Part shown: piece by piece, positions 59,190 to 64,000 of the stretch
Layout: every line of letters begins with the position of its first letter
Numbering within the stretch: position 1 is the first letter of the stretch
Assembly: GCA_034440635.1 (NCBI GenBank)
Contig: JAOTON010001928.1
Location: 1-64,000 of the forward strand
DNA: 64,000 nucleotides
Origin: Lepas anatifera
Taxonomy: Eukaryota; Arthropoda; Thecostraca; Lepadidae
Direction of reading: 5' to 3'
Translations under genes and position numbers: made by a program
Notes under the pieces: model-generated
The model's database searches: none
Seen by the model: the letters and a program-made list of their open reading frames with translations, nothing else
Told to the model about the DNA's origin: nothing

Positions 59190-59319
59190 TTGCCGGAGCC
59201 GGAGCCGGTCGGAGCCGACTATTTTGCCCGGAGCCGGAGCCGGAGCCGGAGCCGTTAGGACACTTGAACCCGGAGCCGGAGCCGGAGCCGTCCAAAATTT
59301 TATCGGCTCCGCATCCCTG
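59190..59319 (-). repeat. GCCGGA hexamer repeats, right subterminal region of the hAT element
   Basis: Repeats of GGAGCCGGAGCCGGAGCC ending in cggctccgcatccctg at the element terminus. Confidence 0.9.
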
Positions 59320-60719
59320 GTTGCAGTACACGTTATAGGCAAAATGTAATATTTTGACATCAAAGGCCAATGGCCTTGAACGACCTTGGTCTAAGAGTTT
59401 CAGAAAACATTGCCTCAGACCTTTCCTCTGTTACTTCAGGCCACTTTCTCTCCATATCCGGCTTCTCATCGCATAATCACGGCATGTCCCAATGGCTACC
59501 CTGCTCATACAAAATTTGACCTATATGGCCTCGTTTTACCTTGAATATATTGACCTAGGTCTATGAAAATCGGGTTTAAGATAGAATACCCTAGCCACCA
59601 CAAACGCCTAAACGTTCATTTTCCTAGACCTCTTGGGTTTTGCACGGTCAATGTCACTAATGCCAAGAAAGCTTGCACAAAGACGACACGCAGATATACT
59701 GGATCTCAAAATTCTGATCTGATACGGCATTTCTGCTGCCAGATTCGTGTTCAGTGCCACAAAAACCCTAGAAACGGGTTATTTTATATTGGATCCACGA
59801 CAAAAGTTAAAATTTTGTTTACTAGTGTAATATACGTGTGAGGATTCAAAACAGGAAGACTACAAAATTGTGTCTTGATTCTTGCAACGATACCTTATGC
59901 AATGTTTTGAATTTTTGGCACAGAGTCACTTTGAAGCCCATATGTCGTTTTCTCTTTCGTAGTTTTTCATTTTGCCTTTGCCACTTATGTTCAAGAACTC
60001 AGTTTTTCAAACACCTAACCTACCAACACCCTAAAAGATGATTCTCTAGTCTTCCTCTAATGTCACTAGTTCGTCTATTACTCGAAGAAGGCGTGGGAAC
60101 ATAAACTAACATTTATGCTCGGTAGAGTACGGAAGCCCAAATAGATTGGAGCGGGGAGTGGTGCGACCCTTCAATTTTGTACTAACATATCCTATCTTTT
60201 CTTAATGTAGTCATATTGATAGGGTCGCCCAGGTAAGGCAGGGCACTCCTGCACTTTCAATTAAACGGCTGGTGGTATTAAAAAAATTGGCGTGCTAGAT
60301 CATAGATCGGGCCCATAGTGCATTGGTTGGAATATCACCCATAGCCGGGTGCTCCCCAAGATTGGTGCTTGTGGAGTGAGTCCCCTTGCTTGGGGGAGAG
60401 CACTTCGGTGAGGCACTTACCCCTCTGGTATTCTCCCTGAATCTGCCCATAGTCTTAGGACAAGCTAATTCCGCTTTCACACTGCTTTTCTATTCGTATA
60501 GTTCCATGCCCCGATAGAAATATTGATTTGGCAGAAATGTCTGCTGAAATAGATCCAGAAAGAGACCTAGTGAGAAAGTGATCAATGACAAAATGCCAGA
60601 ACGAATATGTGAAAAACGAAAAAGCTAGCTTAAGTCGAAAAACGTGATAAAAACCAAAACAACTACAAATAAAACTCGCACAGTGTAGTTTTGCCTGAGT
60701 GCTCCACGCTTAGAAAAAG
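59320..60719. other. No gene recognised
   Basis: Low-copy DNA between the hAT element and the resumed duplication. A segment near 60,310-60,470 has an A-box-like atagtgcattggttgg but no clear B-box. No convincing coding region. Confidence 0.4.
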
Positions 60720-62890
60720 GAAACGACGTAGACGGCACGTACTCATTTTAGGCGGGAACAAAAGTTACTTGATGCTACGTGCTTTAAAAATCAATATAAG
60801 TTGTAATAGAAAATGTGTCTGAACGTGCCATGGGGACCATTTTATCCTTGACTCAGACAACTGACCAAGGATCCAAAGCAAGCGAAATGACCGCGTAATC
60901 GAAATGCACTGAAAGCTCCCACGTCCAAGGTTTATTAAAATAAGATAAACGTGCCCATTGGGAAGCAGTGCTGTCTTAGTGACGGAGCGTGTCTTCCATT
61001 ATCCCTTGATATCGATGTTTTTACACACGATATTTGGGTAAAATGTGATAAGGCAAACAATACAGTAAAATAATATTTATATGCAGTGAACGTAAACGTA
61101 TGGTGAATAATGTTTGTTTTAAATTGTATTTATGTTTTAATAGTGTCACTCGCAACAGGCACATTGGCCCAATTACTGGGGGTATTGACGTATTTGTGCG
61201 TATTGTGCATAATCGTATTTGTGTCAGTGAAGTTGTATCATATGCGGGTACTTTTTCTGGAGCAGTTTCTCCGGTCGTATTGCACAGATTTCTTGGCAAA
61301 ATTTAGATCCTGAGCTACAGGAAGCGGAAGCCCAGTGGAACGCAGAATTCACGGCTGAGGTTGGCTAGTGGTTCTCAATCGAGGCATTCGCCTCTGGGCT
61401 ATTCATGTATCTGGCAATGCCAGTTGTTGGCATAGTCTTTTGAGATGAGAAGTGGGAGCTGATAACTAGTGTGACATGTCGTTTGCGATTCTGCTCATAT
61501 AAAAGGGCAAAATACCCCAAAAGGGCGCGAAACTCTACTGCATTGTGCTCCTATTTGTAGAGAGAAAGCATATTTTTTTGTATTTGACGGTCCAGGGCCG
61601 TAAGGCACCGGACTGTCAAAAAATTGTTTTGGCTTGAAGCATTCCGGACTTGAAAATTTTACTACAAACGCACAGTGAAAAATACAGAAATGTCCCCATG
61701 TGTCTCAGAAACATTTCACCGTGTAAAGCTTTTTTGTGGTAAGTCAAGGTAGAAATCGGCTTGTAAATTAATGTACATAAAAAACTTTCACTTCCCGCGA
61801 AAGCTGAGGGTTAATGGTTTGGCCCTTAAGCTGTTGGTTAGACATCAAAGCTTCTGAAAATTTTCATTTGGGGCCTACTATATGAACACTGACCTGTTTT
61901 TTTCAGAAACTTGCTACACAAGGTAGTGCAAGTGCGTTTCTACCGGTCGCTTAGATATATCACACAGTTCCTACGATCATAGGAGTCTGGATTTTGTCTC
62001 ATCACTGTCTATTTCTTGTTTCTTGAGACCCTCCCATTGCACTTGCTTACTCATTATGAACCTCGTATTCTAATGTCTGAGGCGAATGCCGTGGCTGGCT
62101 GCCATTTGAGCTGGGTAGCCTGCTATACCTAAATCTGCTCTGTGCCACGTTCGAAACCTTTCTCATTTGTCTTCGTGTCTGACATTGGTAAAGGTACATA
62201 TTGGACTTGGTTTAAGGCACGTGAGCCATAGTTTTGATCACGGTTGGTCGATTCCGCCTGTTCCCGTCCACAACCACACATGAGGCAGCAAACCTGAAGC
62301 TGGATGCATTAATCGACTCAGAGGTGCACCTTTTTCAGACTGAGTGTAGCAAAAGAAGAATAAAAAATAGATGTTTATAAAGTTTTTTTGGCAGTCCCGT
62401 GTGCAATCTGTCAATTCTCACTATATATTACCATATTTGCAAGTTTTTTTCCTATGTAAATGAGTCCCTGAGCTTCTTATCGCTTCTTCCTATATCTAAG
62501 AATCAGTGAGCTGGATTGCGGTAGCGGGAAGGTGGAGGTGACGAAAAACTATCCTACAAACAGGACGGGTTGGCAAAGTCTGAAATGGCTTGGGTGTCTC
62601 TGTGCTCCCTGGTGCTCGGTTAGGTAACCCAAACGTTGATGTTATCACTGTTGATCATGCTGTAAGCATTCACAAAATTTCGAACCAAGAAGTGCCGGTA
62701 TGTGACCGTTTCGACACTTTGGGAACGGCTAAGATGTGTGATTTTCATAGCACAGGGAGGGGCTATGAAGCCTTAGGGCGAGGTTGCCTTACTTTTTGTT
62801 CTTAGGGATTAAGGGAGGGGCTATAACCGAATGGGTGTCAAAAATGAGAGAAATTTGCCAGTAGCTATTTTTGCCTATGTTACAGGGAGT
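60720..62890. repeat. Right copy of the old duplication (uninterrupted)
   Basis: Counterpart of 43,430-44,394, 45,193-45,462 and 47,881-48,640, in the same order and orientation. It lacks the mariner-like and hAT insertions, so it supplies empty sites at 61,740 and about 62,254. No gene is recognised. Confidence 0.8.
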
Positions 62891-62892
62891 AT

Positions 62893-63090
62893 CAGAGCCG
62901 CATGACGAAATCCATGGAGCGAAGCGCATTGAGATTTCTCAAGAGGCTCTATTCTGGCCGCTTTACCGGTCTCGTCGTGGTCTGTCTGTCAGAGCCGCAT
63001 GACGAAATCCATGGAGCATAGCGCATTGAGATTTCTCAAGAGGCTCTATTCTGGCCGCTTTACCGGTCTCGTCGTGGTCTCTCTGTCTGT
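62893..63090 (+). repeat. Two tandem ~97-bp hairpin-capable units
   Basis: Units start cagagccgcatgacgaaatc at 62,893 and 62,990. Each has CAGAGCC pairing with GGCTCT...CTG, and each ends ccggtctcgtcgtggtctg. Layout and end match the smaller units that follow, so they are a related, longer repeat type. Confidence 0.85.
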
Positions 63091-63715
63091 CAGAAGCCGG
63101 TGACGAACGAAGTAAGAAACGGTCAGAAGCCGGTGATGAACGAAGTAAGAAACGTCTTCTATTCTGACAGTTTTTCCGGTCTCGTCGTTGTCTGTTGTCA
63201 GAAGCCGGTGACGAACGAAGTAAGAAACGGCTTCTATTCTGACAGTTTTTCCGGTCTCGTCGTTGTCTGTTGTTGTCAGAAGCCGGTGACGAACGAAGTA
63301 AGAAACGGCTTCTATTCTGACAGTTTTTCCGGTCTCGTCGTTGTCAGAAGCCGGTGACGAACGAAGTAAGAAACGGCTTCTATTCTGACAGTTTTTCCGG
63401 TCTCGTCGTCGTCGTCGTTGTCAGAAGCCGGTGACGAACGAAGTAAGAAACGGCTTCTATTCTGACAGTTTTTCCGGTCTCGTCGTTGTCAGAAGCCGGT
63501 GACGAACGAAGTAAGAAACGGCTTCTATTCTGACAGTTTTTCCGGTCTCGTCGTTGTCTGTTGTTGTCAGAAGCCGGTGACGAACGAAGTAAGAAACGGC
63601 TTCTATTCTGACAGTTTTTCCAGTCTCGTCGTTGTCTGTTGTTGTTGTCAGAAGCCGGTGACGAACGAAGTGAGAAACGGCTTCTATACTCACAGTTTTT
63701 CGTTCTCTGTTGTCC
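63091..63715 (+). repeat. Hairpin minisatellite, nine units alternating ~68 and ~78 bp
   Basis: CAGAAGCCGG starts at 63,091, 63,124, 63,199, 63,277, 63,345, 63,422, 63,490, 63,568 and 63,649. GTCAGAAGCCG can pair with CGGCTT-ctatt-CTGAC (11 pairs, one bulge) around an ACGAACGAAGTAAGAA loop. Length differences come from optional tctgttgttg spacers. The last unit switches to the taTACTgac/cgttctctgttgtccg type that precedes module Y elsewhere. Confidence 0.92.
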
Positions 63716-64000
63716 GTAGTAGTAGTAGTAGTAGTAGTAGTTGTTGTCTGTTCTGAGGACTGGTATCAGATACTTGAAACTTGCAGAGATGAAAGGCAGA
63801 AACCCATAAAAAATCCCGACGGCTGCAGATTTTGGAATTTTGCAAAAACTTCTCCAAAATTTTGGATTATATTTTTATAAACTTTTATTTTTCTATTTTT
63901 CTGTTTTTAGTCTACAGCTCTCAAACTTACACTCTTTTACACACAATCAATTACCAGTTGTTGCTCAAAGTTTGAAGCAAAAAATCCAAATGTGTACTTC
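63716..64000 (+). repeat. Module Y, cut by window end
   Basis: A (GTA)n run, ttgttgtctgttctgaggac and then AT-rich Y as at 13,906 and 20,496. The repeat domain therefore resumes on the far side of the low-copy segment. Confidence 0.82.

Larger units (their letters stand above)
54356..59319 (+). mobile_element. hAT transposon (4,964 bp) with relic transposase
   Basis: Bounded by a perfect 8-bp duplication GTTGCAGT (54,348-54,355 and 59,320-59,327). The ends carry a perfect 16-bp inverted repeat CAGGGATGCGGAGCCG. Both subterminal regions are filled with GCCGGA hexamer repeats in opposite orientation. Inside lie a hAT dimerisation-domain relic, two long inverted arms, a nested TTAA-target element and a tRNA-like SINE head. 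It is not autonomous, since only the transposase C-terminus is recognisable. Confidence 0.92.

Noticed and set aside
60310..60470. Second tRNA-like SINE head
   Set aside because: An A-box-like word is present, but no B-box GTTCGA-type sequence was found at a fitting distance.
61100..61313. Overlapping 67-68 codon frames resembling a membrane peptide
   Set aside because: The paralogous region at 43,798-43,982 has different frames and residues, so there is no sign of coding conservation.
63091..63200. Hammerhead ribozyme suggested by GTGACGA ... GAAAC inside the hairpin unit
   Set aside because: The core needs CUGANGA with C3; here it is G. The sequence between has no stem II pairing, and the two outer strands pair with each other rather than forming stems I and III.
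63091..63715. Repeating peptide QKPVTNEVRNGFYSDSFSGL as a possible repeat protein
   Set aside because: Unit lengths of 68, 75 and 77 change frame between units, and similar frames exist on the minus strand. The DNA hairpin explains the conservation better.

Overview
This window is eukaryotic and almost certainly from an arthropod, probably a crustacean. The evidence is one intronless gene for an RR-1 type chitin-binding cuticle protein (minus strand, 49,474-49,884) with a TATA box and an arthropod-style TCAGTC initiator. It sits in a landscape dominated by class I and class II transposable elements and minisatellites. No bacterial gene organisation is visible. The species cannot be named from the sequence.

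Positions 1-41,263 form one repeat domain built by shuffling a small set of modules, labelled here a, b, c, d, X, Y, e, f, g and h. Eight blocks of a roughly 50-bp minisatellite (unit starts GAGCATAGGCGGATCCAGGA and ends GGGGCTAAGGAGCTC) are embedded in it. Modules recur in the order d-(hairpin repeat)-X-e-f-array-d-Y-a and so on. One 4.2-kb block (24,538-28,716) is inverted against 29,527-33,165, giving a very large imperfect palindrome. Into one array a 6.8-kb I-superfamily non-LTR retrotransposon has inserted (5,452-12,261, 13-bp target duplication). It has a gag-like ORF1 with CCHC knuckles and an ORF2 with endonuclease, reverse transcriptase and RNase H, and both ORFs are disabled. Paralogous empty sites for it lie at 31,584 and 26,255.

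Positions 41,264-62,890 are lower-copy DNA built on an old tandem duplication of the cuticle-gene flank. The parts 42,684-44,394, 45,193-45,462 and 47,881-48,640 resemble 49,990-50,570 and 60,720-62,890. The copies have been split by later insertions with clean target duplications: a mariner-like non-autonomous element (44,395-45,192, TA), a 2.4-kb hAT-type element (45,463-47,880, 8-bp duplication) and a 5.0-kb hAT element (54,356-59,319, 8-bp duplication). The 5.0-kb element holds a hAT-dimerisation-domain relic, long internal inverted arms, a nested TTAA-target element (56,103-56,939) and a tRNA-like SINE head. There is also a 5'-truncated CR1/L2-like reverse transcriptase relic (51,837-53,220) and a probable LTR (41,788-42,050). 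The left copy of the duplication keeps the cuticle-gene upstream DNA but has lost the gene.

From 62,893 to the end lie hairpin-forming tandem repeats (about 97 bp, then 68/78 bp) leading into another module Y. The only gene likely to be functional is the cuticle gene. The rest is a layered record of mobile-element insertion, tandem amplification and segmental duplication, whose relative order can often be read from paralogous empty sites. Similarities between modules were judged by eye, and module edges are good to roughly 10-30 bases unless a target duplication fixes them.
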